64,000 nt of DNA from Phocaeicola abscessus CCUG 55929 (GTDB lineage Bacteria > Bacteroidota > Bacteroidia > Bacteroidales > Bacteroidaceae). This document shows positions 1-9,390 of the stretch, piece by piece. A program made the translations under genes and the position numbers. Positions within the stretch are counted from its first letter, which is position 1. Each line of letters opens with the position of its first letter. The stretch lies in NCBI RefSeq assembly GCF_000312445.1, contig NZ_HE997183.1, positions 520,144 through 584,143 of the forward strand, given 5' to 3'. Under the pieces are notes generated by a model, which saw nothing but the letters and a program-made list of their open reading frames with translations, did no database searches and was not told where the DNA came from.

Positions 1-301
1 GATCAAACATCTCTCGAAAATCCCGGAATCGTTTTGCTTTCGGATACCTGTCCATCACCTTCTGCGTCTGCTTGTTTCCCATATCGACATCGCAAAGGGC
101 TACCACTTCCACCATTTCGGTTTTAGCAAAATCGTCGACAATCTGTTCTCCCCGATTACCGATGCCCACATAAGCCATCTTAACTTTACCGGCTTTGTGA
201 GTTTGTTTTGTCGCTTGCGCATGCACGAATTCACCGGGCGTCAATGTTAACCCGGCTGAGGCTACCGCCATCGATTTCAAAAAATTCCGTCTCGTAATCA
301 T
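1..301 (-). CDS. Gfo/Idh/MocA-family oxidoreductase, N-terminal part, Tat-exported
   Basis: The minus strand from an ATG at 301 is open to the left edge, giving the first 100 residues of a longer protein. It begins MITRRNFLKSMAVASAG, a twin-arginine signal typical of Bacteroidetes exported dehydrogenases. After it comes a Rossmann-type nucleotide-binding segment (KMAYVGIGNRGEQ, then VVALCDVD), as in the Gfo/Idh/MocA family of NAD(P)-dependent sugar oxidoreductases and glycosidases. The substrate cannot be judged because the C-terminal domain lies outside the window. It is divergent from the Crp/Fnr gene and separated from it by about 440 bases. Confidence 0.85.
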   Translation of the reverse strand, partial: MITRRNFLKSMAVASAGLTLTPGEFVHAQATKQTHKAGKVKMAYVGIGNRGEQIVDDFAKTEMVEVVALCDVDMGNKQTQKVMDRYPKAKRFRDFREMFD

Positions 302-700
302 AAGTTTTTCAATGATATATTGGTTAATAGAATAAATTCTTTGCGCATCGGCCCTGTGCTCTATATGCGTGAATATGTCACCGCTGTTTTCTGTCACTCC
401 TCCCATCGGCAAAGATAATAATTCTCGAAAATAAGAAGAAATCGAAGTAGAAAATAATCCGCACGCATATTCGACTATCCACTGCGATACGTACTTCCAT
501 TCCCGTAGTAAATTTGGTCACGTAAACGATGTGTCAAGAACGAGTTATCGACAATTCGTCGAAATCGTTGAATAAAACTTTAACAACAAAGAAAACCGTT
601 CTCCATTAAAAATACACTTCAACGAATCGACTACGTTCATATGAAATATAAAAAAAGATAAATTCCTTCCTCTTTTAATCGGTTAATGTCATGTAATCGT
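302..700. other. Non-coding divergent region
   Basis: No gene is supported between the Gfo/Idh start and the Crp/Fnr promoter. The stretch is AT-rich. It holds a TAAATTTG box at 509-516 that fits the Bacteroidetes -7 consensus, but no start codon lies close downstream, so it may be chance or serve a long leader. Confidence 0.4.
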
Positions 701-708
701 TATATTTG
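701..708 (+). promoter_or_regulatory. Bacteroidetes -7 box for the Crp/Fnr gene
   Basis: TATATTTG matches the TAnnTTTG consensus of Bacteroidetes primary sigma-factor promoters. It lies 36 bases before the ATG at 744. Confidence 0.6.
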
Positions 709-743
709 CATGTTAAATTATTAACTTAAAGAGTAAATTATTG

Positions 744-1421
744 ATGGAATCTTCGATGTACGATACGTTGCTTCAACTTCCGCTCTTTCAAGGATTAGGC
801 AAGGCAGACTTGACAAATATTTTGAGTAAGGTCAAACTTTCCTTTCATAAATACAGTCCGGGAGAAACCATAGTGAAACAAGGCGACAAGTGTGAACAAC
901 TGATATTCTTCCTGAACGGACAGCTGGTGGCCGAAACGGAACATTCGGAAGCCAATTACACCTTTTCAGAAGTATTTAAAAAGCCGATGGTTATCGAACC
1001 GTACTCGCTCTTTGGACTTCATCCCAATTATCATGCTACCTACAAAGCCCGTACGGAAGTCCAGCTGTTGGCCATTCGGAAAACCTATATGCTGGCCGAA
1101 CTGAATCTCTATGAGATCTTCCGCATCAACTACCTGAATATCGTCAGCAATCAAGTGCAAGTGGAACATGAGAAGTTGCGCAAAGTCTATACGACCGGCG
1201 TCCGAAAAAAGATCATCAATTTTTTTAATCTTCAGGCCCTGAAGCCGGAAGGTGAAAAATCCGTCCGCATTAAGATGGAGGACTTGGCGGCAATTATCGA
1301 CGAGACCCGCATCAACGTATCGAGAGAATTAAACGAGATGCAAGCCAACGGATGGATCGTATTAAAGAGGAAATCGATCTCTATTCCGGCATTGGAAAAA
1401 CTGGCGACCTCCACCGATTGA
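744..1421 (+). CDS. Crp/Fnr-family transcriptional regulator
   Basis: This 225-residue protein has the Crp/Fnr layout. An N-terminal cyclic-nucleotide-binding-type beta-barrel covers about residues 10-120 (PLFQGLGKADL, then YSPGETIVKQGDKCEQLIFFLNGQ). A linking helix follows, then a C-terminal winged helix around 165-215 with the recognition region DETRINVSRELNEMQANGW. No cluster of N-terminal cysteines is seen, so an Fnr-type iron-sulfur sensor is unlikely. I start it at the ATG at 744; an in-frame TTG at 741 is the only alternative. It precedes the M3 peptidase by 28 bases. The signal it senses is unknown. Confidence 0.88.
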   Translation: MESSMYDTLLQLPLFQGLGKADLTNILSKVKLSFHKYSPGETIVKQGDKCEQLIFFLNGQLVAETEHSEANYTFSEVFKKPMVIEPYSLFGLHPNYHATYKARTEVQLLAIRKTYMLAELNLYEIFRINYLNIVSNQVQVEHEKLRKVYTTGVRKKIINFFNLQALKPEGEKSVRIKMEDLAAIIDETRINVSRELNEMQANGWIVLKRKSISIPALEKLATSTD

Positions 1422-1449
1422 CAAACCGCCCCGATTAACATCACCGAGC

Positions 1450-3489
1450 ATGAACGAACCGAATCCTTTTTTAACACCCTATGATACCCCGCACGAGACC
1501 ATTCCCTTTCAACGGATAAAGACGGCACATTACGAGCCGGCGATGGAAGAAGGGATGAAACGACAGATTGCAGAGGTCGAGGCGATTATTCATAACCCGG
1601 AAGAACCGAGTTTTTCAAATACCATTGAAGCGTTGGAATGCTCAGGCCGACTGCTCGACCATGTCACAACCGTTTTCGGTAACCTGATGAATGCCGACAC
1701 CAATGACGAACTCGAGGCTATCGCCGAAAAGATGACGCCCAAACTCACCGAGCACAGCAACAACATCACGTTGAATAAAGCGTTGTTCAACCGAATCAAA
1801 AAAGTATACGAACAGCGGAATAACCTGCAACTCGATGCAGAACAGCAAATGTTGTTAGAAAAAACCTACGACGGTTTCATCCGCAGCGGAGCCAACTTGT
1901 CGGACGAAGACAAACAGACCTTCCGCAAACTGCATACGCAGTTGAGCATGCTTACCTTGAAATTCTCTCAGAACTTATTGAAAGAGACGCATCGCTATGA
2001 ATTGCCCGTCACTCTCGAACAATTGGAAGGCGTTCCGGAAAACATCGTCGAGAGCTACGCCCAAAATGCCAAAGAACGAGGGAAAGAAGGATATATCGTC
2101 ACACTCGATGCCCCCAGCTACGGTCCGTTTATGAAATATGACAAAGACCGCACCTTACGAAAAGAACTTTATATGGCTTTCAGCACGCAATGTACGCATG
2201 ATAACGCATATAACAACATCGAAACAGTCAGGCAACTGATCAATTTGCGCCTCGCATTGGCGCAATTGTTAGGCTTTCCGACATTTGCGGACTACGTACT
2301 GAAGAAACGGATGGCAGAGACCAAAGAGCATGTATACCGATTGTTCGGTCAGCTGCTTGAAGCCTACACGCCCACCGCCAAGCGAGAAGTCGCTCACGTA
2401 GCATCCGTGGCCAAAGAAGCGGAGGGAACCGACTTCCGCCTCATGCCCTGGGACTGGACATTTTATTCCAACCTGTTAAAAGACAGGAAATACAGCCTGA
2501 ACGACGAGCTGCTTCGTCCTTATTTCGAATTGAGTCGGGTAAAGCAAGGAGTGTTTAATTTGGCTACCCGCCTGTACGGCATTACCTTCGAAGAGAATAA
2601 AAGTATTCCCGTATATCATCCGGAAGTGAGAGCTTATGAAGTCTACGATAAAGACGGCAAGTTCTTAGCTGTACTGTATACAGACTTCCATCCCCGCAAA
2701 GGGAAACATGCCGGCGCTTGGATGACCAGTTATAAAGGCCAATGGAAAGAACGAGGAGAAGACAGTCGCCCCCACGTCTCGTTGACCATGAACTTTACCA
2801 AACCGCAAGCGGATACCCCCGCCTTATTGACTTTCGCCGAAGTAGAAACTTTTTTGCACGAGTTCGGGCATTCCTTGCACGAAATATTTGCCGATACCAC
2901 CTACCAAAGCCTGAGCGGAACCAATGTTTATTGGGATTTCGTGGAACTTCCTTCCCAATTTATGGAAAACTTCGCCTATGAAAAGGAATTCCTCAACACT
3001 TTCGCCCGCCATTATAAAACAGGCGAACCGATTCCGGAGGAGTACATCCAGAAAATCAAGGATACGGCCAACTTCAACATTGCCTATGCGTGCCTTCGCC
3101 AAGTAGGCTTCGGCCTGCTGGATATGGCCTGGTATACCCGTACCGTTCCTTTCGATGGAGATATCATGGCGTATGAAAAAGAAGCCTGGGAACAGGCTCA
3201 GCTGCTACCCAACGTCGACGGGACATGCATGTCCGTACAATTCTCCCATATCATGGCGGGAGGCTATGCCGCCGGATACTATAGCTATAAATGGGCTGAG
3301 GTATTGGACGCCGACGCCTTCTCCCTATTCAAAGAAAAAGGGATATTCAATCCGGAAGCGGCCGCCTCTTTCCGCGAGCATATACTTTCGAAAGGCGGAA
3401 CGGAACCGCCGATGGAATTGTACAAGCGATTCCGAGGACAGGCTCCTTCCATCAAAGCCTTATTAAAACGTAACGGAATCATTCGATAA
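1450..3489 (+). CDS. dcp: M3-family zinc metallopeptidase (Dcp / oligopeptidase A type)
   Basis: The 679-residue length and sequence fit the M3 thimet-oligopeptidase family (peptidyl-dipeptidase Dcp or oligopeptidase A), which degrades short peptides. The zinc-binding HExxH motif appears as FLHEFGHSLHEIF near residue 470. The downstream glutamate helix (SGTNVYWDFVELPSQFMEN) supplies the third zinc ligand. No signal peptide is visible, so a cytoplasmic peptide-recycling enzyme is likely. It is first in a tight co-directional run with a lipoprotein, dCMP deaminase and S41 protease. Dcp versus OpdA specificity cannot be read from sequence. Confidence 0.92.
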   Translation: MNEPNPFLTPYDTPHETIPFQRIKTAHYEPAMEEGMKRQIAEVEAIIHNPEEPSFSNTIEALECSGRLLDHVTTVFGNLMNADTNDELEAIAEKMTPKLTEHSNNITLNKALFNRIKKVYEQRNNLQLDAEQQMLLEKTYDGFIRSGANLSDEDKQTFRKLHTQLSMLTLKFSQNLLKETHRYELPVTLEQLEGVPENIVESYAQNAKERGKEGYIVTLDAPSYGPFMKYDKDRTLRKELYMAFSTQCTHDNAYNNIETVRQLINLRLALAQLLGFPTFADYVLKKRMAETKEHVYRLFGQLLEAYTPTAKREVAHVASVAKEAEGTDFRLMPWDWTFYSNLLKDRKYSLNDELLRPYFELSRVKQGVFNLATRLYGITFEENKSIPVYHPEVRAYEVYDKDGKFLAVLYTDFHPRKGKHAGAWMTSYKGQWKERGEDSRPHVSLTMNFTKPQADTPALLTFAEVETFLHEFGHSLHEIFADTTYQSLSGTNVYWDFVELPSQFMENFAYEKEFLNTFARHYKTGEPIPEEYIQKIKDTANFNIAYACLRQVGFGLLDMAWYTRTVPFDGDIMAYEKEAWEQAQLLPNVDGTCMSVQFSHIMAGGYAAGYYSYKWAEVLDADAFSLFKEKGIFNPEAAASFREHILSKGGTEPPMELYKRFRGQAPSIKALLKRNGIIR

Positions 3490-3502
3490 TCCACCAGACA
3501 CC

Positions 3503-3967
3503 ATGACGAAGATAAAACAAATATTTTTATTACTTTCAACGTTTCTCTTTATAAGCGGATGCAGCAGTAAAGATGATATAGATGAAATTTTCGTTTCGGG
3601 CAAGTGGACTGTCGTCAATTATTTCACTACCACCAACTGGAAGGATACCAAGAACTCGAAACCTCAGTATACGACAGTAGCCGATGTAACCGACCTGAAA
3701 AAGTTAACGATTACCTTCAACAATAACGGCACCTTCATCGGCTCGCTTACAAACGGCGAAACAGTCACAGGGACATGGCAAGCCGACGGAAAGCACCATA
3801 CCGTGCTCTTTCCGATGAACGACATTCAAACCAACGGCATGTTGAATGCAAAGGACGTGGAATTTGTAACGCTCTTGAAAGAGGCTAAATTTTATCAAGG
3901 CGATGCAAGCAATCTTTTATTCGGCATAGAGACCAAAACATTTTATGTTCAACTCACACATTATTAA
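3503..3967 (+). CDS. Small lipoprotein, DUF4847-like
   Basis: The 154-residue product starts with a lipoprotein signal peptide (MTKIKQIFLLLSTFLFISGC), with the lipobox cysteine at residue 20. The mature part (FVSGKWTVVNYFTT, then FNNNGTFIGSLTNGETVTGTW) has the alternating pattern of a small beta-barrel or lipocalin-like fold. It resembles the small Bacteroidales lipoproteins labelled DUF4847, which as far as I recall often sit at this spot between an M3 peptidase and dCMP deaminase. No enzymatic function can be assigned. It is 13 bases after the peptidase and 3 bases before the deaminase, so it is probably co-transcribed. Confidence 0.75.
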   Translation: MTKIKQIFLLLSTFLFISGCSSKDDIDEIFVSGKWTVVNYFTTTNWKDTKNSKPQYTTVADVTDLKKLTITFNNNGTFIGSLTNGETVTGTWQADGKHHTVLFPMNDIQTNGMLNAKDVEFVTLLKEAKFYQGDASNLLFGIETKTFYVQLTHY

Positions 3968-3970
3968 AAG

Positions 3971-4423
3971 ATGGATGTAGCGGAAGAAAAACAATTCGTA
4001 CTGGATAAGCGATACCTCCGAATGGCGGAGATCTGGTCGGAGAACTCCTATTGTCGACGGCGGAAAGTCGGCGCGTTGATCGTCAAGAACAAAATGATCA
4101 TTTCCGACGGTTACAACGGTACGCCATCCGGGTTCGAAAACATTTGCGAGGATGAAAACAACGTGACGAAACCCTACGTCCTGCATGCCGAAGCCAATGC
4201 CATTACGAAAATCGCCCGTTCAAGCAACGGCAGCGACGGAGCAACCATGTACATTACCGATTCCCCCTGCATAGAATGTGCCAAGCTAATCATACAGTCG
4301 GGCATCAAACGAGTGGTCTTCTGCAAGAAATACCGGTTGGACGAGGGGGCGAACCTTTTAAAACGGGCGAACATCGAAGTCGTCTACATCGATTATGAGG
4401 AAGTAATTAAAGAAAGCAAATAG
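3971..4423 (+). CDS. dCMP deaminase (ComEB-type)
   Basis: This 150-residue protein belongs to the zinc-dependent cytidine/deoxycytidylate deaminase family. The active site is clear: H72-A-E74 (LHAEANAI) gives one zinc ligand and the catalytic glutamate, and C100-IE-C103 (DSPCIECAKLI) gives the other two ligands. The family converts dCMP to dUMP for thymidylate synthesis. The length matches the bacterial ComEB/dCMP deaminase family. It is tightly packed between the lipoprotein and the S41 protease (2-base gap downstream), indicating one transcript. Confidence 0.93.
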   Translation: MDVAEEKQFVLDKRYLRMAEIWSENSYCRRRKVGALIVKNKMIISDGYNGTPSGFENICEDENNVTKPYVLHAEANAITKIARSSNGSDGATMYITDSPCIECAKLIIQSGIKRVVFCKKYRLDEGANLLKRANIEVVYIDYEEVIKESK

Positions 4424-4425
4424 AT

Positions 4426-6069
4426 ATGGACAACAAGAAGAAATCACATTTCATCCCTATTATAACAGCAGTATGTATGGTGCTGGGAATCCTTATCGGG
4501 ACATTTTATGCCCATCATTTTTCCGGTAACCGATTGGGAATTATAAACACCTCGTCCAATAAATTGAATGCATTGCTGCGCATCATCGAAGATCAATACG
4601 TGGACACAGTCAAGATGGCCGACCTGGTGGAAAGCGCCATGCCTCAGATATTGGGAGAATTGGATCCCCACTCGGCCTATATTCCCGCAAAAGATCTGAA
4701 AGCGGTCAACGACGATTTGGCCGGCAGCTTTAGCGGCATCGGCGTACAATTCACCATCAACAACGATACCATCCATGTAAACAATGTGATTCACGGAGGG
4801 CCCTCCGAAAAAGTTGGTATTCTGGCAGGCGACCGCATCATTTCCGTCAACGATACCGCTTTCGTAGGGAAAGAAATAACGAACAACTCCGTGCAACGCA
4901 AATTGAAGGGACCGAAAGGCAGTTCCGTCAAATTAGGCATCTATCGCCTGGGAGAAAAGGAGATTCTTCCCTTTACAGTCGTCCGCGGCGACATTCCTGT
5001 CAAAAGCATCGACGCCTGTTACCTGATTAACGATAAATACGGCTACATTAAAATTGAGAAGTTCGGAGAAAACACCTACGGAGAATTGTTGTTCGCCCTC
5101 GCCCAACTGAATAAGAAAGACTGCCAGGGCCTGATCATCGATTTGCGCGACAATACCGGCGGCTTCATGGGGCCAGCCATCCAGATGATCAACGAATTTT
5201 TGCCCAAAGAGCGCTTGATTGTTTATACCGAGGGTCGCAAATCGCCCAGAAAGAATTACTATTCGAACGGGACGGGAAGTAATCAGGAGATGCCGCTAGT
5301 CGTCCTGATCAACGAAAGCTCCGCCTCTTCGAGTGAAATCTTCTCCGGAGCCATTCAGGACAACGACCGCGGTACCATTGTCGGTCGCCGTTCCTTCGGT
5401 AAAGGTTTGGTGCAGCAACCGATCGAATTCAGCGATGGCTCCGCCATCCGATTAACCATCGCACGCTATTACACCCCGTCGGGCAGATGCATTCAAAAGC
5501 CCTATAACAAAGGGAACGACGAGGAATATGAAATGGACATCATGAATCGGTTCGAACACGGTGAGTTTTTCTCGCAAGACAGCATCAAGCAGGATGAAAG
5601 CAAGGTTTATCACACCGCAATCGGCCGACCTGTTTACGGCGGTGGCGGTATCATGCCCGACTATTTCATCCCGGTGGATACGACGGGTATGACTTCCTAT
5701 TTCCAAATGGCTCGAAACCGACGCCTGATCATTCAATTCAGCTTCAATTACACTGATAAACACCGCCCGGCATTACAGCAATACAAAGATTGGCCTTCCC
5801 TGCTGCAGCATCTGAAATCGCAAAACCTGCTCGAACAATTCGCCCGATTTGCAGAAGAGAAAGGGTTGAAACGGCGCAACATCCTGATGTACAAAAGCAA
5901 GGAGCTGTTCCAGCTGAATCTCTACGGCAATATCATCTATAACATGATAGATATGGAGGCTTATATCGAATACCTGAACCAATCCGATACTGCGGTGAAG
6001 AAAGCTGTCGAAATTCTGGAGAGGAAGGAAGCTTTCCCCAAAGCATCGGATGGAATATCTTTCAATTGA
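4426..6069 (+). CDS. S41 C-terminal processing peptidase with PDZ domain
   Basis: The 547-residue product has an N-terminal hydrophobic segment (residues 7-27; IITAVCMVLGILIGTFYAHH) acting as signal or anchor. A PDZ domain (GSFSGIGVQFTINNDTIHV to about residue 190) and the S41 serine protease core follow. The catalytic serine lies in NESSASSSEIFSGA near residue 300 and the general-base lysine in GRRSFGKGLVQ near 325. The family (CtpA/Prc) trims proteins in the periplasm. The C-terminal 180 residues beyond the protease core are largely helical and of unknown role. It ends the run begun by the M3 peptidase; a terminator lies at 6238-6260. Confidence 0.93.
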   Translation: MDNKKKSHFIPIITAVCMVLGILIGTFYAHHFSGNRLGIINTSSNKLNALLRIIEDQYVDTVKMADLVESAMPQILGELDPHSAYIPAKDLKAVNDDLAGSFSGIGVQFTINNDTIHVNNVIHGGPSEKVGILAGDRIISVNDTAFVGKEITNNSVQRKLKGPKGSSVKLGIYRLGEKEILPFTVVRGDIPVKSIDACYLINDKYGYIKIEKFGENTYGELLFALAQLNKKDCQGLIIDLRDNTGGFMGPAIQMINEFLPKERLIVYTEGRKSPRKNYYSNGTGSNQEMPLVVLINESSASSSEIFSGAIQDNDRGTIVGRRSFGKGLVQQPIEFSDGSAIRLTIARYYTPSGRCIQKPYNKGNDEEYEMDIMNRFEHGEFFSQDSIKQDESKVYHTAIGRPVYGGGGIMPDYFIPVDTTGMTSYFQMARNRRLIIQFSFNYTDKHRPALQQYKDWPSLLQHLKSQNLLEQFARFAEEKGLKRRNILMYKSKELFQLNLYGNIIYNMIDMEAYIEYLNQSDTAVKKAVEILERKEAFPKASDGISFN

Positions 6070-6100
6070 CGTCCAATAACCTAACCGTTTACGTCCCCCC

Positions 6101-6237
6101 ACCTATCCGGTGAGGTTCGGAATAGAACCGGCACGGTTGTTTATACCTCCGTTGAGGTCTTTTATCCCGCCGGATACGTCGACCAACCTATCCGATGAGG
6201 TTCGGAATCCCAACGTTGAGGTCTTTTATCCCGTCGT
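6101..6237. repeat. Degenerate dispersed repeat, copy cluster A
   Basis: A block beginning ACCTATCCGGTGAGGTTCGG at 6101 recurs, slightly changed, at 6186 (period 85). GTTGAGGTCTTTTATCCCG occurs at 6151 and again at 6215. The string ATCCCGCCGGATACGT within it is shared with the repeats at 60948-61150, so the two sites carry one repeat family. No coding potential is seen. Confidence 0.7.
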
Positions 6238-6260
6238 TGACGTTCAGAACGTCATTTTTT
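6238..6260 (+). terminator. Rho-independent terminator after the S41 protease gene
   Basis: A perfect 7-bp stem, TGACGTT / AACGTCA with a CAG loop (6238-6254), is followed directly by six T residues (6255-6260). It lies 170 bases past the S41 stop, beyond the repeat cluster, and would end the M3-to-S41 transcript. Confidence 0.8.
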
Positions 6261-6316
6261 AGGTTACCTGACGTCAACGGATCGATCTCGGACGTCGATG
6301 GCAGTCGATTCGACGG

Positions 6317-6613
6317 TCAATGAAAAACGATATCTACGATTACCTGCGAGCCGACCCGCTCGTTCAGATTCTTCACCAGCAATTCCCGGGCCATCATCAA
6401 TTCCTGCCTGAGGGGAGCGGAGGTCACATGCACATGCAAGGTTTGATTTTTGATAAACAATCGATCCGTCTCCGTATATTTAGCGACGATCGGCCCCACC
6501 ACCTCACTCCACGAACGAATGAGTCTGTATTCGTTCAATGGCGCTTCCAATCCTTGCATCCGCAAGAATTTCATCACCAGATCCCCGATATTCCGAACCT
6601 TATTCCTTTCCAC
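6317..6613 (-). CDS. DciA-like DUF721 protein
   Basis: This 98-residue protein fits the DUF721 domain: an N-terminal helix (RNIGDLVMKFLRMQGLEAPL), then RSWSEVVGPIVAKYTETDR and the KH-like stretch LHVHVTSAPLRQELMMAREL. In many bacteria lacking DnaC, DUF721 (DciA) proteins help load the replicative helicase; that role is inferred here. It overlaps the 3' end of recF by 14 bases, so the two are translationally coupled, a common arrangement in Bacteroidetes. Confidence 0.85.
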   Translation of the reverse strand: MERNKVRNIGDLVMKFLRMQGLEAPLNEYRLIRSWSEVVGPIVAKYTETDRLFIKNQTLHVHVTSAPLRQELMMARELLVKNLNERVGSQVIVDIVFH

Positions 6614-7721
6614 TGGACAAATGATTCCTTTCTAAGATTCGTCCGTCGACGACGTCAAACACTTTATAATCACCTTCCACCTTTCGGAGGATGTCGTCCA
6701 GATGATCCCGATTGGTATCCGTCATGAAAATTTGTCCGAACCGATCGCTCGCCACCAATTTGACGATTTGCTCCACCCTGTCGGCATCCAATTTATCGAA
6801 GACGTCGTCCAATAAAAGAATCGGAATAGTCCGACTGCCGGTTCGTTTAAGGAACTCAAACTGAGCTAATTTCAAAGCGATCAGATATGTTTTGTTCTGC
6901 CCTTGAGAACCTTCCCTCCGTATGGGAAAGTCTCCCAATTGCATCACCAGATCGTCTTTATGAACGCCTCTTAACGAAAAGCCGAGTATCCGATCTTTCG
7001 GACGGCTTCCACGAATTTGCTCTAAGAGAGGACCTTCTGCCGCATGCGATTCATAATGCAAGTTCACCGCCTCTCTGTCAGCAGAAATATGGCTGTAAAA
7101 GTCTTGAAAGATCGGAATAAATTCCCGGATAAACTCATTGCGCTTCCGGTAGACCATTTCTCCGGCCTGTGCCATCATCCCTTCGCACACATCGACCAAC
7201 GCCTCGTCCAGTTCTTCCTCTTTCAGCAACGTATTCCGTTGCGCTAAAGCGCGGTTATAACGAATCAACGCCTCTAAATAAGTGCGATCGTATTGCGCAA
7301 TAACCACATCCATAAACCGGCGCCGCTCGTCGCTCCCGCCCAAAATCAGTTCGGAATCGGTGGGAGAAACCATCACCAAAGGAATCAATCCGATATGATC
7401 GGCCAACCGGTCATATTCTTTCTTATTCCTTTTGAACCGTTTCTTTGTCCGACGTTTCAATCCGCAATAGATTTCTTCCTTTTCTCCGCTCTCGGAACAA
7501 TACTCCCCCTGGATGACAAAGAATTCCTGACCATGCGTGATATTCTGCGAATCGATCGGATTCGACGCACTTTTACAAAACGAAAGATAATATACGGCAT
7601 CTAAAAGATTCGTCTTTCCCATTCCATTGCGACCGATAAAACAATTCATCTTGGAAGAAAAGTTTATATCCTCCTGCGCTATATTTTTATAATTCAATAT
7701 CGAAATGCGATTCAATAGCAT
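6600..7721 (-). CDS. recF: DNA replication/repair protein RecF
   Basis: The 373-residue protein is a full-length RecF, the ABC-type ATPase that helps load RecA at single-strand gaps. The N-terminus reads MLLNRISILNYKNIAQEDINF. Walker A is GRNGMGKTNLLDAVYYLS near residues 30-47. The signature region (RREGSQGQNKTYLIALKLAQ) and Walker B (IPILLLDDVFDKLDADR) lie in the last third. It has its own -7 box and is divergent from the TPR anchor protein. The DUF721 gene follows with overlap. Confidence 0.96.
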   Translation of the reverse strand: MLLNRISILNYKNIAQEDINFSSKMNCFIGRNGMGKTNLLDAVYYLSFCKSASNPIDSQNITHGQEFFVIQGEYCSESGEKEEIYCGLKRRTKKRFKRNKKEYDRLADHIGLIPLVMVSPTDSELILGGSDERRRFMDVVIAQYDRTYLEALIRYNRALAQRNTLLKEEELDEALVDVCEGMMAQAGEMVYRKRNEFIREFIPIFQDFYSHISADREAVNLHYESHAAEGPLLEQIRGSRPKDRILGFSLRGVHKDDLVMQLGDFPIRREGSQGQNKTYLIALKLAQFEFLKRTGSRTIPILLLDDVFDKLDADRVEQIVKLVASDRFGQIFMTDTNRDHLDDILRKVEGDYKVFDVVDGRILERNHLSSGKE

Positions 7722-7744
7722 AACATCATCTCGTTTTAACGATA

Positions 7745-7752
7745 CAAAAATA
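7745..7752 (-). promoter_or_regulatory. Bacteroidetes -7 box for recF
   Basis: On the minus strand this reads TATTTTTG, matching TAnnTTTG, 23 bases before the recF ATG. Confidence 0.55.
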
Positions 7753-7815
7753 ACTCAAATCGATGGGAAACATAAAAAAACAGCTTGCAAATTTTATTAA
7801 TACGCATAAATGAGT

Positions 7816-7823
7816 TACTTTTG
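7816..7823 (+). promoter_or_regulatory. Bacteroidetes -7 box for the TPR anchor protein
   Basis: TACTTTTG matches TAnnTTTG and lies 44 bases upstream of the ATG at 7868. It forms a divergent promoter pair with the recF box. Confidence 0.6.
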
Positions 7824-7867
7824 CGTCCGAATCTCGATCAATCGATAATAATAAAAAAACATATAAA

Positions 7868-8545
7868 ATGGCAAAGAAAGAAAACATCAAAGATCCATTG
7901 AACATGGACGAAGCGATCGGCGCCTCCGAAGCCTTTCTCTTGAAGTATAAAAATACGATTTTAGGTGTCATTATCAGTATTGCGGTAATTATTTTGGCTT
8001 TCATGGGCTACAAGCATTTCATCTCCGAACCTCGCGAACTCCATGCTTCGGAAACCCTATTTAAAGCAGAAGCGTTATTCCGAGCGAACAACTACGAGGC
8101 TGCATTAAAAGGCGATAGCTTGGGTGCAAAAGGCTTCCTATCCGTAATAAAAGACTATAGCGGCACCAAAGCTGGAAACTTGGCCAATGCTTACGCCGGC
8201 ATCTGCTACGCTCAATTAGGCCAATATAACGAAGCGCTTATATGCCTCGATAAGTTCAGTGCGAAAGACTTGTTGGTCAATCCAGCCATCATGGCCGCTA
8301 CGGGCAATTGTTACGCTCAACTCGGCAAATTGGACAAGGCCGCCGATCTCTTGGCCAAAGCAGCCGACCAGGCGGACAGCCAAGCCTTAAGTCCGATCTA
8401 TCTCATCCAAGCGGGTGAACTCTATGAGAAGTTAGGCAAGAACAGCGAAGCCATCAAAGCGTACAAACTGATTAAAGACAAATACTTTAATTCATACCAA
8501 GCAATGGAAATCGATAAATATATCGAACGCGCTTCCATAAAATAA
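7868..8545 (+). CDS. Membrane-anchored TPR protein (YfgM-like)
   Basis: The 225-residue product has a short cytoplasmic N-terminus, one transmembrane helix near residues 31-52 (LGVIISIAVIILAFMGYKHF), then helical TPR repeats. Successive repeats read GNLANAYAGICYAQLGQYNEA, PAIMAATGNCYAQLGKLDKA and SPIYLIQAGELYEKLGKNSEA. This layout resembles YfgM-type ancillary translocon proteins. In Bacteroidales a protein of this kind commonly precedes ribH, as here. The partner protein is unknown. Confidence 0.75.
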   Translation: MAKKENIKDPLNMDEAIGASEAFLLKYKNTILGVIISIAVIILAFMGYKHFISEPRELHASETLFKAEALFRANNYEAALKGDSLGAKGFLSVIKDYSGTKAGNLANAYAGICYAQLGQYNEALICLDKFSAKDLLVNPAIMAATGNCYAQLGKLDKAADLLAKAADQADSQALSPIYLIQAGELYEKLGKNSEAIKAYKLIKDKYFNSYQAMEIDKYIERASIK

Positions 8546-8798
8546 TTGACGAACCGACATAGAGGATGTGCCAAAATGAAAGTTTTGCCATTAATGTGGC
8601 GAACAGTTTTTTGAAGTAAGCAGTTCCTCACCCAAAGACGGGGAGGGGGTGCAGGTCGAAAAGGCATGAAAAGTGATCCTCCATACTTTCGATGTTTTCA
8701 TACAACTTCCCTCTAACTTAGAGGAATAGCTCTTGAGGGCATCTCTTCCAGACTTTTTATTACGATACGTCCTTTAATTTGTTTTACGAAAAAAAAAG
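8546..8798. other. Intergenic region with a perfect palindrome
   Basis: No gene is seen. The palindrome CCTCTAACTTAGAGG at 8710-8724 has two 7-base arms around one central base and could be an operator or a transcript hairpin ahead of ribH. The string GAGGATGTGCCAAAATGAAAG near 8561 resembles the 'gaggctgtgtcaaaat' ends of Bacteroidales insertion sequences and may be a remnant. Confidence 0.35.
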
Positions 8799-9296
8799 AT
8801 GTCAACAGTTTATCATCATTTGTCGGATTACGATTCCACGACAATACCCAAAGCCACTGACATGCGCTTCGGGATCGTCGTTGCGGAATGGAACGAAAAC
8901 ATCACTTCCTCGCTATTGAAAGGAGCACTCGATACTTTGAAAAAGAACGGTGCCAAAGAAGAAAACATCATCGTACAGACCGTTCCCGGAAGCTACGAAC
9001 TGACTTACGGAGCAGCTCGAATGATCAAATCGGGGAAAGTAGACGCCGTCATCGCGATCGGATGCGTCGTCCGCGGCGAGACTCCCCATTTCGATTACAT
9101 CTGCGAAGGCGTCACAAATGGCCTCAGTTATCTGAATGCAAACAGTCGTATCCCCGTGATCTTCTGCTTGCTTACCACAAACACGATGCAACAAGCGAAA
9201 GAACGATCCGGCGGCAAGTTGGGAAACAAAGGGACGGAAGGAGCCGTTACGGCCATTAAAATGATTCACTTTCAACGAAAGTTAGAGCAGCGATAA
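8799..9296 (+). CDS. ribH: 6,7-dimethyl-8-ribityllumazine synthase
   Basis: This 165-residue protein is lumazine synthase, the penultimate step of riboflavin synthesis. It condenses 5-amino-6-ribitylaminouracil with 3,4-dihydroxy-2-butanone 4-phosphate. Family landmarks are [20 protein letters not shown] near residue 25, the substrate loop [34 protein letters not shown] with the catalytic histidine, and the C-terminal [14 protein letters not shown]. The length is normal. Other rib genes are not in the window. Confidence 0.96.
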   Translation: MSTVYHHLSDYDSTTIPKATDMRFGIVVAEWNENITSSLLKGALDTLKKNGAKEENIIVQTVPGSYELTYGAARMIKSGKVDAVIAIGCVVRGETPHFDYICEGVTNGLSYLNANSRIPVIFCLLTTNTMQQAKERSGGKLGNKGTEGAVTAIKMIHFQRKLEQR

Positions 9297-9390
9297 AAAT
9301 TCCTTTTCACCTTTTGCCGGATTTAAAAATAGCGCTATCTCTGCAATGCATCGAAAAGAATTCTATGGACAAATACCAGCGTAGTCAAAT